Origin: Epiperipatus broadwayi
Taxonomy: Eukaryota; Onychophora; Udeonychophora; Euonychophora; Peripatidae
DNA length: 64,000 nt
Direction of reading: 5' to 3'
Assembly (NCBI GenBank): GCA_028023455.1
Contig: JAQFVV010012395.1
Coordinates: forward strand, 9,309,257 to 9,373,256
Shown: in pieces, positions 1 to 10,060 of the stretch
Layout of the letters: the number at the start of each line of letters is the position of its first letter
How positions within the stretch are numbered: position 1 is the stretch's first letter
Translations under genes and position numbers: made by a program
Notes under the pieces: model-generated
Database searches by the model: none
Told to the model about the DNA's origin: nothing
Seen by the model: the letters and a program-made list of their open reading frames with translations, nothing else

Positions 1-37
1 TGCACAAATCAGCGCATAACAGCAGAGCTTCTTCAAA
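1..37 (+). repeat. Left terminal inverted repeat of the PLE fragment
   Basis: Exact reverse complement of 951-987 over all 37 bases. It begins TGCACAAATC and ends CTTCTTCAAA. The reading frame of the endonuclease ORF stays open back through this repeat. Confidence 0.9.
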
Positions 38-44
38 CTATAAG

Positions 45-773
45 ATGATTATAAAACCAATAGAAAAAAGAGGCCATATACAACCCCTTTCGAACACACC
101 ACCTATTCATAAATTCGCAGGATTGATGTCTTTCTTACATAGGAATGAGCACCTTTGCAGATTTGAAGCAGACAAAAGGGCAAATTTGATTTTATATAGA
201 AACGATTTATTAAATATCGGTTTCAAACAAAATACCATTGATAGGGAAATTAGACAATTTTACAGTAAATTAAATAACAATGCAATTAAGCAGCAGAAAA
301 ATAGAATATTGTTGCCATACTTTGCAAATGCCCATAGAAAACTTTACTCAGTGTTTAATAGAGAATTTCAACTATGTTTTCACACACCCCCTAATACCAA
401 TAGAATTATCAACAATGCAAAAGATATTGTAACACCCAACAACATTTCTCAGGCTGTTTATAATATCTCATGCCCAGAAAATAACTGCATGGCATCATAC
501 TATGGAGAAACGAAAGCAACTCTCTCAACAAGATTGTCCCAGCACAGATATTCTTACAACAAGGCCCAAGCAGACCCAGCTTACAACTCAATATTCGCAA
601 TGCATCAGAAATTAACTGGTCATTCATGTGAACCTGAAAATCCAAGAATAGTTTGTAGGGAAAGAAATGATGTTAAGAGAAAGGTGAAGGAGGCATGTTT
701 TATTGCCATGGATGATAAGGCTATGAATAGGAAAGATGTGTGTTATAAAATTTCTAAGAAATGGGTTAATTAG
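45..773 (+). CDS. Penelope-like element GIY-YIG endonuclease domain (truncated polyprotein)
   Basis: 242 codons. Residues 1-130 match the layout of the PLE linker after the reverse transcriptase. Residues 138-230 form a GIY-YIG nuclease: the GIY strand is VYNI (138-141), the YIG strand is YYGET (152-156), with Arg163 and His167 in the helix that follows and a probable catalytic Glu216 in KEACFI. Cys143, Cys148 and His187/His193 could form the zinc site common in PLE endonucleases. In the family this domain nicks target DNA to prime reverse transcription. A full PLE protein is roughly 800 residues, so this is only the C-terminal third. The frame is open upstream of the first ATG and through the inverted repeat, so the true start is not defined. 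The domain is uninterrupted, but without a reverse transcriptase it cannot act alone. Confidence 0.8.
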   Translation: MIIKPIEKRGHIQPLSNTPPIHKFAGLMSFLHRNEHLCRFEADKRANLILYRNDLLNIGFKQNTIDREIRQFYSKLNNNAIKQQKNRILLPYFANAHRKLYSVFNREFQLCFHTPPNTNRIINNAKDIVTPNNISQAVYNISCPENNCMASYYGETKATLSTRLSQHRYSYNKAQADPAYNSIFAMHQKLTGHSCEPENPRIVCRERNDVKRKVKEACFIAMDDKAMNRKDVCYKISKKWVN

Positions 774-854
774 ATTTACGCATATAGTTCAATTAATTTA
801 CATATATCTGCATATATTTACACATAGCAACCTTGTTACGCTTACTCTTTGTTA

Positions 855-895
855 CCCATGATTATGAGAGCTAAGTTCTCTTGAAAGCGCTCGGG
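855..895 (+). ncRNA. Degenerate hammerhead-like motif in the PLE 3' region
   Basis: Downstream of the endonuclease stop, AGAG (867-870) pairs with CTCT (878-881) to give a stem II-like hairpin. GAAA follows at 883-886, then the self-complementary AGCGCT (886-891), a C at 892, and GGG (893-895), which can pair with CCC (855-857) as a remnant stem I. The expected CTGANGA box is not intact (ATTATGA here), so activity is unlikely. Hammerheads are known from PLE terminal repeats, which fits the position. Confidence 0.4.
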
Positions 896-950
896 CATTA
901 TTTATTATGTATTATAATTTATATTAAGTTTATAATAAATTGTGATTTAA

Positions 951-987
951 TTTGAAGAAGCTCTGCTGTTATGCGCTGATTTGTGCA
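951..987 (-). repeat. Right terminal inverted repeat of the PLE fragment
   Basis: Exact reverse complement of 1-37. It is followed by TTAAAATTG and a short TA run. Confidence 0.9.
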
Positions 988-1040
988 TTAAAATTGTATA
1001 TATATATATAGTAGGCAGCTGAGTGTGAAATAATTTCTTT

Positions 1041-1645
1041 TTACAAAAAGTATATTACTAATTTTTCAGGTTATGAAAGTGAACGAAAGTTCTTTCAAAA
1101 ATAAATTGCTATTTATTTATTATAAAATATTCAATTTCGGCAAATTTAAAAGCGTTCGTATAAACAAAAAATGCTGACATAAATGCTTTTTTTCAATTTT
1201 ACGTTATAGAAAAGTGAAGATTTCTTTTTGCTAAATCTTAAATATTTTTACTAAAATCTTCAATATTTTTCGAAAATAATTTTGTTTTTTTAATATATTT
1301 TATTAAAAATTATTTTAATTTTTGAAATTATACTTTTTTAATACTTAAATCACATTTGAAATGAAAATCTCAGCGTTTATCTTTATTTTCTTTGATCAGG
1401 CGGTTTCTTTGTTCTTTCCAGCCAATCAGAATGTCTTTGTCTGCTGAGAGCCAGCTGACAGCCAATCACCGACAAGCTTCTTTCTTTGCTTAGCTTTAAA
1501 TGTGGTTTTTTTTGATTTTTTACTTGTAAAATAATTCGAAAAAGGGCACCATCTTACAGAACTTTTAAAAACCTAATCAATAACTGTCAAACGAATATCC
1601 TAGCATTAAAAATAACGGAATTACAGTGACGTCAACCATCAATGA
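1041..1645 (+). repeat. Dispersed repeat, copy 1 (CCAAT-containing)
   Basis: Aligns by eye with 9471-10060 in the same orientation. Shared landmarks are TATGAAAGTGAACGAAAGTT, the stretch before TTTACTTGTAAAATAATTC, and CATCTTACAG. Copy 1 has two CCAAT boxes (near 1430 and 1460) where copy 2 has one. No protein is preserved. The family is unknown. Confidence 0.6.
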
Positions 1646-2556
1646 GAGGTCTCGTAAGAAGCGGGAAAAGGGTTAATTTATCCCCCTTCCCTTCTCTTTT
1701 CTTCTACACATGTGACTTTGAAACATATATAATGAACTCGTCCTCACTTCTCACCAAGTTTAATTTTTTGGAATTAATTTGTATATGAATAATTTTTTTT
1801 CAACAAAATTCTATCCGACACGTGACTAATAATTGTACAGCAAATGGATCCCAGACAGACCCCCAAAATGAATTACCTTTTTGACCATTTGTAAACGTTT
1901 CAATTTTACACTTTACGATCGACACGACTGTCACGTCAAGCAAAGAAGCAAATATAGACGCATTAATTGAGTCTATATTCCTGATTGAATACTGAGATTA
2001 CCAATGGAATCTTTCAGTATTATCTTTCCCAATCAAATGCTTCTTTGGCTGCTGGATACTCATTCATAAGAATGATTTACTTAAAATAATCCAGCACTTG
2101 AAATATTTATAATTTTTGCGAGATTTAATATTACTGTACTATATCGACACGTGTACTTTTACTAGAATAAATGTCTACTTAGTATTTTATAAACCCTATG
2201 AGTATCCCATTATAATTAGTATGGTGGAGAAGGAAAGATGAGATGTAAAGAACTATTCATAAATAAATAATATAATACATTCATAAACATTAAAATATAA
2301 TATTTCAACATAAAACAAGCAATCATTAAAATAACACAAATTATATTTAATTTAATTAATCGTTCACCTAAAATGATAATTCTTTGATATTAAACATTTA
2401 TATGTAGATATTTTATAGCTTATAGTCTTTTCTTCACATATTCTTTGATACAGAAAACTACTAATTATTTGGTTCATTCAGATTCACATTTGCAATTACA
2501 TTTTTTAATTAATGTAGCCATTTACAAAAGTGTGTGCACGCGTGTTATATTAAAAT
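1646..2556. other. No recognisable feature
   Basis: AT-rich sequence with no convincing ORF, RNA gene or repeat structure. Confidence 0.5.
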
Positions 2557-2910
2557 TAATTACCTAGGTTTTCTGGATGTTGGCGAGGGAATTATTACCC
2601 ATCATGTGAATTACTCCACTTCTTTTGTAGAGATGGAAATTCTTGGGATCCGGCTGGATTCTTTCTTGAAGCTTACTTAAGTCGTATTCTTGCGGTTTCA
2701 ATGACAAGGAAGGTGAACCATCAGGCAGGTGCTATCTCTACTATTACTCATGTGGAAGATGACTTTACATCCAAGGCAAGCATGGATCAACTGGCGTCCA
2801 TTTGTCGCCCCTTAGCCCTGCATTCTCAATGTTTCAACTTCTTGGTACATTTTTGTTCACAGCTCTCAAACTACTCTGTCTTTCAGCTCAGCAGACTCAA
2901 GAAGAACTAA
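2557..2910 (+). other. GC-elevated open frame, unknown (possible exon or transposon relic)
   Basis: One plus-strand frame is open for 118 codons to a TAA at 2908-2910, while the minus frames I checked contain several stops. Base composition is clearly less AT-rich than the surroundings. The frame follows ATTACCTAG, an acceptable 3' splice site, and the first in-frame ATG is at 2701 (69 codons). The translation has scattered Cys and aromatic residues but no motif I recognise. It could be a terminal exon, an old gene fragment or part of a multicopy transposon. Confidence 0.3.
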
Positions 2911-3799
2911 ACATGTCTATTTTTTACAATTTCTTACTTAATTGTCCCAGAATCCTTTTCTTATCTTCTTGATTGTTTTTGGAATGTCATTAATTACATT
3001 TCACACATTTATTTTACTTTCATTAAATACATAAAATTTTCTTCTTGTTTTTTATTTATTTTATTTTTTTATTTTATTTACTTCCATTTCTTTTTAATAA
3101 AATAATTTTCTTATTTACACACTCTTTATTACCTTCACATAGCCATACATAGATTTCATGCATTCACATGTATAATTTGAAGAAATGATCTTCACTTTTT
3201 TTTTATAAATCTATTTATTTTTATTCGTAATTGCGACTGAAATTTATGGTTGCTAATTCTACAATTATTAACCCCTTTTTATTTACTTTTCCCTTTAAGA
3301 TTTAATCATCACCTTCGATGATCTTATTTTACTATTTCCTTAACTTTACTCATTTTAAATTTTAAAAAAATTTGACATTGGAAGGTGAAAAATAAGGATC
3401 TTGGTTGCTTACCTCCCTTCACTTTCTTTAATTACCATAATTGATTTTTTAATTACTTGCATTCCTCAACTACCATTTTGATTTTTTTAATTAAAATTAA
3501 CTTAAAATAAATTTATTTTATTTTTCTACCTTTATTATCCAATTTCTATAATTTAGTTTACATAAAACTCACATTTAATATTATGCTATATATTCAATGT
3601 ACACATGTGTGATCACAGTATGTGTGATCATCACAATATATATATATATAAGAAATTATTTTAGACATCAGTCAAGTGATTTGTATTATATGTTCTCAAG
3701 AAAGTCTTCTAAAATTTAAACTTATGTTTTGTACGAATTAACAGAAAAACAAATACTTCTTCCTTCTCTTCTTTAGTAATTTTGCTTATTCATATACTA

Positions 3800-4006
3800 C
3801 AATATATGTTATTAAATAATCACAGTCTTCTTACACCTTTAAACAAATAATTTTTATTAATATAATAATAGTTTCGACTGTTCCTGGCAGTCTTCTTCAG
3901 GTCTCAGTCTAGACTGCTAGAAACAGTCAAAACTGTTATTTATTATATTCATAAAAATTATTTTTTTAAAAGTGTAAGAAGACTGTGATTATTTAATAAA
4001 ATATAC
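3800..4006. repeat. Foldback element with hammerhead-like core
   Basis: Arms at about 3800-3893 and 3920-4006 are inverted copies of each other (both contain GTGTAAGAAG or its complement). On the minus strand the centre reads CTGAAGA (3894-3900), then a 5-bp hairpin GACTG/CAGTC, then GAAAC (3871-3875), a hammerhead-like arrangement. A decayed mirror copy lies on the plus strand in the other arm. Confidence 0.6.
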
Positions 4007-4126
4007 TGTTAGAAAAACGAATGGCAATTTAAATGGTTCTACGATGGGATCTAAATGTAAAGTTTGGATAACTTTCTAATACATAATTTCAATAGCCATA
4101 CAACATCAGAATATTTCAATACTCAC

Positions 4127-4237
4127 GATATCTAACTCTTGTTTCAGATCATCCAATTCTTCCTTCCTCATCTTTCTTCTTCTCGAAAAATTTTTCTTTT
4201 TCTTCTTATCAAATGAATAATTGGTTGTTTGACCATG
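4127..4237 (-). CDS. ATP1A: Na+/K+-ATPase alpha subunit, internal exon (N-terminal region)
   Basis: A 111-bp exon, phase 0 at both ends, on the minus strand. It is flanked by a 3' splice site (TTTTAG just above 4237) and a consensus 5' splice site (GTGAGT just below 4127). It encodes 37 residues: a Lys/Arg-rich stretch (DKKKKKN, then SRRRKMRK) followed by EELDDLKQELDI. That last block is the conserved sequence near the N terminus of animal Na+/K+-ATPase alpha chains, just before the DxHK segment, which would begin the next exon. The protein is the P-type pump exchanging Na+ and K+ at the plasma membrane; this cytosolic N-terminal tail is variable and modulates the pump. The next exon should lie to the left of the window, and no start-codon exon was found to the right. 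The splice sites, open frame and motif together make this the only confident host coding exon here. Paralogue assignment is not possible from 37 residues. Confidence 0.8.
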
Positions 4238-5269
4238 CTAAAACAATTAAAATATTTTAAAGTAAATAAATAATATAAAATTTCATTTTATAATATATAA
4301 CACATTTTACCTATATTTTTATTTTAAAAATCTCATTTTATAAAGTTCTTATAATCTCTACAAAATACTAATGAATGTGTAGATCTAATATAAATATATA
4401 TATAGGTGAATTCTCAATTCATCATTTATCAAGGGGATAGAGAAAATTAAGTACAAATTCATAAAAATGACAGGACATAAATCGTTTGGAGATAAAAAAA
4501 ATAATTTACTGATTATTCATTGAAATACATACAGTACAGTGAAGTTACAATATATTTTAATTATACAGTATCCAAAAAAATTGCAAATAATAATAAAAAA
4601 ATTATGTAATTCATACATTTATTAAATTTTATAATTGCATAGGAAAGATTAGACCACAATTGTTTTTGTTTTCGAGCACTCGCATTAAATCTAACAGTAA
4701 TTTTATACATTAACTATGTTTCATTTTTGTTAAAAAAGTTGAAAACATACACATTTTTCTTTGAATTCTTCCTTCCATGACTTTGATACGGTCCGACATA
4801 AAATGTATTCTAAGTCTAACTGCAGCAAAAGAATAAACTTATGTTCAAAAGGACTAGATGTTCAAAAAAACGAATCACCTATTTAAAAAATAATGGAAAG
4901 AGAAAAGTATATTCAGCTACAGTTATTGGTGCTTTGAAAGTTGTTTAAGTTAAAGCATTGAATTTATGTTTTGCAGATGTTATTAACTTGTGTCAGAAAG
5001 CTTAAAATCTGTATGAAGAGTTTTTACTTTCTTGTCTATTTCATTTTTTTAAATTTAAATATATATTACAGTGTGTCTTAGTGTAGTGAATTTGAAGAAG
5101 TGAACACCCATAGAATATACTCTCTCAATTTATTATTAATAACTACATTATTATCTTTTTCAATTGTTTTTGTACTATAAGCTGAATTGGTGGTATATAC
5201 ACATATTGTACTGTAAACAAAGATTATCAAAATGTGAGATATTATCCAGTAAATATGATATATATAAGG
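4238..5269. other. Probable intron of the Na+/K+-ATPase gene, no internal feature seen
   Basis: AT-rich sequence upstream (in gene sense) of the ATPase exon. I found no ORF, RNA gene or clear repeat. Confidence 0.4.
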
Positions 5270-5466
5270 AGACAGAGCAGAATATAATGGATATTATGAT
5301 TACCATTAAGCATCACATGATCACCATCTCATAACAGCACATAACTGTTTATAAACAAGGCAAAACTCTCTCTATATAGTAGTGCCACCCTGTGCCAACC
5401 AGAGTAATCAATGGATGCCAGAAGGCTTGTGCATAAAATCCCTAACTAATGCCTACTCATCCACTA

Positions 5467-5508
5467 TCCCCAGACTAGTTTGTGGCTTGTGGCCTTCATT
5501 AGTGAGAA
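5467..5508 (-). ncRNA. Decayed hammerhead ribozyme
   Basis: Aligns with the intact ribozyme at 12404-12445. The catalytic box reads CTAATGA instead of CTGATGA, and CAAAC replaces GAAAC; both positions are essential in the family, so it should be inactive. Stem II (GGC/GCC) and the TAGTC cleavage region are preserved. Confidence 0.6.
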
Positions 5509-5538
5509 GCTTTGGATCTGACAGCACTGCACCTAGAT

Positions 5539-5754
5539 CTTAGGATCTAATGCAATACTCCAGCAACCACCTTTTATCTCTACTTAACTATAAAACTATG
5601 AGAATGAAATTGAAAACATAATCTAGGTGCAGTGCTTTCAGATCCAAAGCTCCTTACTGATGAAGGCCACAAGACTTAGGATCTAATGCAACCCTCCAGC
5701 AACCATCTTTTATCTCTACTTAACTATAAAACTATGAGAATGAAATTGAAAACA
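5539..5754 (+). repeat. 80-bp direct duplication
   Basis: 5539-5618 and 5675-5754 are nearly identical 80-bp units, 136 bp apart, beginning CTTAGGATCTAATGCA and ending AAATTGAAAACA. The spacer is the half hammerhead unit. Confidence 0.75.
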
Positions 5755-6166
5755 ACAACCCATGTGTTATACTTTAAAATATTTCACACTTATCATTTTG
5801 AAATACTTTTGTGACTATACATATGAATTACATTATGATTATCTTTATTAATATAATTACATATGCTTAAAAAAATCAGAATAAATATTAATTATGTATA
5901 AAAAGTTTATTTATGACAAATTTCACTGTTTTAGTTTTATTTATCTACAAAAATATTAAAACTTTTAATAGAAAGTTAAAAATAAAAAAGATGAGGGAGA
6001 TGGGGGGGGGGGTGTTGAAGTGATTCTTTGTTTAAAAAAAGAATTAACATTATCTTAGAACCATAAGAGTTCAAAAAAGATATTGTTGTTGTTGCTATTA
6101 TTATTGTTGTTGTTGTTAAAAATATCAGTTCAAATTTTAAAAATATCCCATTTCAGAACATAAAGT

Positions 6167-6245
6167 GTTAGCCAAGAGGTCATCGCAGCCGCCTTGCAAG
6201 CAAGTAGTTGGTTGCAGATGGTTGTGGGTTCGCTGCCTGGCTGAT
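6167..6245 (+). mobile_element. tRNA-derived SINE head
   Basis: Cloverleaf-like 79 nt. The acceptor arms GTTAGCC (6167-6173) and GGCTGAT (6239-6245) pair over 7 bp with wobbles. An A-box-like TAGCCAAGAGGTC and a B-box-like GGGTTCGCTGCC sit in the right order. The sequence departs from a functional tRNA and lacks a clear anticodon loop, so it is best read as the pol III promoter part of a SINE. It follows a TTG-rich microsatellite (6085-6117). Confidence 0.55.
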
Positions 6246-6299
6246 TCTATGACATATGGAAAAAAACAAAGTGTTGTGACTGATTTGTTAGTGATAGAT

Positions 6300-7557
6300 G
6301 CAAAAAATGATAGTTTTTAACAAATGGATAAGTATTTCTTTCATTTCTATGGCTCTAAATTCAGAATCAAAGAAAGGAATAGATGGATATGAAAAAAATT
6401 ATATATATTCATATGATATAAGAGTTCATTATATGGATTATAAATGGTAATAAATAATTAATAAGTTGGCCAGTTACAGTGTCAATAAATATATCCTTAG
6501 TGTAGTAGTTAATAATGCTCTAGCCGGAAAATCTTATCCTAAAATTTTTATTCAGATGGAATTTAGAGACTTTTTTCCACATCTTAGAACATCTAAAACA
6601 AGCTTAAATAGGTATTTGTCTATTTTCTATGAGAGAATACGGTTGATTTTCATCAATCAAAAAAATTCTGATATGCTGACTTTTAAAAAAAATGCTTATA
6701 ATACTCTGCATTTTTACTATAAGCATGAATATTGAGCTATTAGTTGCTAAAGCATACATTAAATGCAATAAACATAATAAAGTGGGAAGAAAATTACTAG
6801 TTTTTGAAGCATGTCATCATTAATACCAATCAGATCTCCAAGATGTATATTTTATGGTTAGTAAATCAGCAGATTCAAGATTCATCTGGTAGCTTTTTAA
6901 TGTAATTTATAAAGTCCTGTTCTTTTATATTAAGCCAATTAGATGTTAAAGCATGAACTAATTATGTTTTTTTAAATATTAAGCATTTAAACACTGTGAT
7001 AGTGCTTAATATATATATAAAGATTCTATCATTATCATTTCAAGCTTTATTATCTAACTGAGTTGAAATTAAATATGTAAAAGAGTTTCATGCATTACAA
7101 TGATATACTAGTATGAGAAGTAATGTTAATTTATGATAATTTTGATATTTATAATTTGATAACTTCTAATATCTAGTCCCAAATTGTGAGAAGTCTTTTA
7201 AATTTTATTATTTTCACATGCATTATGATCTATTTATATAATATTTTATATTAAATATTGAATAAAAGCATATTAAAAAGTAGACATAGTACAAATAAAT
7301 AACTTTATATATAAAAATATTCTCAGTTTTAATAAAATTATAAACAACATATTTAGTAAACACTTATAAATTAATAAGCCTATTTTATATGAACACAATG
7401 TTTCTATTCTTTAAAGCAGGTTTATTTTCTGTAGCAATAAAAAAGTTTCTATTTGCTACATCATGAATAAACAATTTTAATCCAGGAATACCCTAGAAGC
7501 ATGAATGTCTGATTAATAATACTGCATTAGCAGTTGTTGATGCTGCCATATATATAT
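6300..7557. other. No supported gene
   Basis: AT-rich. An 89-codon frame at 6466-6735 opens only with TTG and has no recognisable motif. Short TA runs are present. Confidence 0.4.
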
Positions 7558-7710
7558 ATGAAAAACAAAAACAAGTTATAAATTACATAACTTGCTATTG
7601 CTTGCATTTATGATCAATAGATGGAGCTTTACCAAAACCTCTGAACAAGCATATTTTGTTTACATAAATGTCAAAAGAGTCAGAATTCACTATCTCTTTC
7701 ATTAGCTCCA

Positions 7711-7757
7711 CATTCAGATCAGCTGATTTCAAGCTAATTTGCTATTATCAGTGAAGG
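7711..7757 (-). ncRNA. Hammerhead ribozyme, inactivated copy
   Basis: Same layout as 8124-8170, but the core reads CTGATAA (G8 changed to A) and stem I has a mismatch. G8 is a catalytic residue in hammerheads, so this copy should be dead. Confidence 0.7.
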
Positions 7758-8123
7758 GTAGGGGCCAGAAACTAGATCTAAACACTAACTCCAAGCGTTT
7801 ATGCAACAAGTTCCTATCAGTTTGTAAGCATGAATTTTTCAGACACGTAATGTCTTTAAACCCAGCCAAACAAGCCAGGTAGCTACATGGGTCTGATATC
7901 AGTTCAGTTTCACCACATAGGCAAAGCCTCTGCAATATATATCATTGCAAAAACCTTTAAAGGTACATTTATGAAAAACAAAAACAAGTTATAAATCATA
8001 TAACTTGCTATCGCTTGCATTTATGATCAATAGATGGAGCTTTACCAAAACCTCCGAACAAGTGTATTTTGTTTACATAAATGTCAAAAAAGTCAGAATT
8101 CACTATCTCTTTCATTAGCTCCA

Positions 8124-8170
8124 CCTTCAGATCAGCTGATTTCAAGCTAATTTGCTATCATCAGTGAAGG
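8124..8170 (-). ncRNA. Hammerhead ribozyme, intact core
   Basis: Read on the minus strand. Stem I is CCTTCA (8170-8165) with TGAAGG (8129-8124), 6 bp. The core box CTGATGA lies at 8164-8158. Stem II has 3 bp (AGC/GCT) with a U-U at its base. GAA is at 8143-8141. Stem III is the self-complementary ATCAGCTGAT (8140-8131), which ends in the required U, and C17 is at 8130. All invariant bases are present. The predicted cut follows 8130. The palindromic stem III may work better in a dimer, as known for short-stem hammerheads in retroelements. Confidence 0.75.
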
Positions 8171-8245
8171 GTAGGGGCCAGAAACTAGATCTAAACACTA
8201 ACTCCAAGCATTTATGCAACAAGTTCTTATCAGTTTGCATATATA

Positions 8246-9213
8246 CCTGGGACTTGTTTTACGCGATAGATAGGTTCCTCAGAAAACACGCGCAAACTAA
8301 ATTGTGCAAAAATAGACGTAACTTACATTGAAAAAGGGGGGTGCAGTCTGTGATTTTTCAAAATTCGCATAAAAGCAAAGCACCAACGTAAAATTACTTT
8401 AAAATTCGCGCAAAAAAAAAATAAGGAAATAAAATATGACTAATAAAAAATTTCAAATTTGAAAAAATTTGATAGAAGACAAACTATTTTTAACTATAAT
8501 ATTTAATTTTATTCAAAATAATATATTTTTAGGCATAATTTACAGTACAGTAATTTACATTTTTTTATACACATTTTAATTATTATTGCTATTTGTCAAA
8601 AATACGTTCATTTGTAAACTGGTAAAAAATCAAATTTTTCACAAGAGGAAATACAACTAACGCAACTTCACACTCATGTTGTATCAATGGTTTTCTGGTG
8701 ATAACGTAATTAGTAATTAATGTTTGAGACAATGATTTTATTAATTCTTTATGAAACTCGTGATATCCAGACATACAACCATTTAGCTCTCGTTGGAATT
8801 TAAAAGCACATTAATGATTAGGGTCATTAATAAGAAAATAATAATTGATTACGTTCTTTTTTAAAAAGCAAAAACAGAATGTGATTTAAAATGCAAAATT
8901 AACATGCACAATGTTTGAACAAATTTACATTATAATCTTGTAAAAATTTAATGTGTGTATACATAAAATGTGGAAATCATGATTTTAATTTCATTATTGC
9001 ATAAAATCTTACTATTATAAAGCACTGAAAATATTGAAATTACTAAGATGAAAGTCGAATTTCAATAATGTGCTCTTACTTTCAATATAACATAAGTGCG
9101 TGAAATTTATTATTTGAAGTAATAGCGCATTATCGGAGGTCGACTTCTGGTGAAAAATGAATCGCGTAACTTCAAAATCATGTTAAATAAGTCCACGTAA
9201 AAAGAGACCCAGG
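8246..9213. mobile_element. Non-autonomous DNA-transposon-like element
   Basis: About 970 bp bounded by imperfect inverted repeats: CCTGGGACTTGTTTTACGCG (8246-8265) against the complement of 9193-9213, with roughly 16 of 20 matching. Flanks on both sides are TATA-like, so the target-site duplication cannot be read cleanly. The interior has only a 61-codon minus-strand frame (8589-8774) without a recognised motif. CGTAACTT/AAGTTACG pairs occur inside both ends. Superfamily unassigned. It truncates unit 2 of the 413-bp repeat, so it inserted later. Confidence 0.55.
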
Positions 9214-9470
9214 TGTATATAAATATAAATATATTTATATAAATATATTTATATATATAAATATATTGTAGCAATATCATGTTGGTACATATGATAATTT
9301 TGTCTAAAAAATTATTAAAATAAAATCTTTCATTAACCTTTTAACCACTGATTATTTTATTAGCCAAGTGAGGTAAAAGTCTAAACTTTTAATTGGTCAA
9401 TCCACAAACTCAATGATCAAACGGTCAAAATATATTCATTTTTTTAATATTATATTCACTTTAGTTTCAT

Positions 9471-10060
9471 TTATAAAAAGTATATTAATAATTTGTCAGA
9501 TTATGAAAGTGAACGAAAGTTTTTTCAAAAATAAATTTAGATTTATAATTAGAAAAATATTTGATAGTGGAAATCTTAAAAGAAACGTTATTTGCCAACC
9601 AAAAAGATTTGCTGATGTCAATGATTTCTTCCCACTTTTACATTACGATAAATACAATGTGATATTATTACTAAAGTCTTAACTATTTTTCTAAAATAAT
9701 TTTATTTTTACCATATTTTATCAAAATAATTTATAATTTGTCAAAAAATACTTTTAAAATGGTCTAAAACATTTGTTTATCACTTTTGAAATGAAAGAAA
9801 AAATATCGTAACTCTTTAGTTTTTGGCAGCCATTTTCTTTGTTGTCAAAATTTAACAGCCAATGAGATTCAAGAAAAAGTGGTGTTTTTCCTTTGTTAGA
9901 ACTATAACATCAGTTTTATCAATTTTTTACTTGTAAAATAATTCAAGAGAGGGCAGCATCTTACAGTACTTTTTTTACCCTTAAAAAAAAGCACAAAATC
10001 TTTACCATAGCATTAAAAATGATCTAATTGGACTGACTTGAAGCCACCTCGATTTTAAAT
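9471..10060 (+). repeat. Dispersed repeat, copy 2
   Basis: Direct-orientation partner of 1041-1645, diverged by substitutions and small indels. An 89-codon frame (9413-9682) overlaps it but is not preserved in copy 1. Confidence 0.6.

Larger units (their letters stand above)
1..987 (+). mobile_element. Penelope-like element fragment with terminal inverted repeats
   Basis: A 5'-truncated Penelope-like retroelement. The only coding part is the linker plus GIY-YIG endonuclease (45-773); the reverse transcriptase is absent. It is bounded by 37-bp inverted repeats (1-37 and 951-987) that I matched base for base without a mismatch. The 180 bp after the stop hold a hammerhead-like hairpin (855-895). 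The left end lies at the window edge, so the left repeat may extend outside and no target-site duplication can be checked. Perfect arms and an intact frame suggest a recent insertion. PLE copies are known to carry terminal repeats in direct or inverted order; that this is one such copy is inference. Confidence 0.7.
5270..5755 (-). mobile_element. Hammerhead-bearing element, rearranged copy
   Basis: Minus-strand copy of the element seen intact at 12358-12540. The order on the minus strand is a decayed hammerhead (5467-5508), then a tail with ATTTTATGCACAAGCCTTCT, then the GGTTGGCACAGGGTGGCA block, ending near 5270. On the other side, a plus-strand half copy (5620-5672) stops after stem II of the ribozyme. 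An 80-bp segment is duplicated at 5539-5618 and 5675-5754. Confidence 0.6.
7558..8240 (-). repeat. 413-bp tandem repeat carrying hammerhead ribozymes
   Basis: Unit 1 is 7558-7970. Unit 2 starts at 7971 with the same ATGAAAAACAAAAACAAG and runs nearly identically to about 8240, where the DNA-transposon-like element begins. Each unit has one hammerhead on the minus strand (7711-7757 and 8124-8170). The part of unit 1 beyond the truncation point (about 7830-7935) resembles the tail of the 46.3-46.7 kb elements, including a CAGACA...TGTCT hairpin. Head-to-tail monomers each holding one ribozyme match the arrangement of hammerhead retroelements. Confidence 0.75.

Noticed and set aside
6466-6735. 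89-codon plus-strand frame
   Set aside because: It opens only with TTG, has no motif and sits in AT-rich DNA where frames of this length are common.
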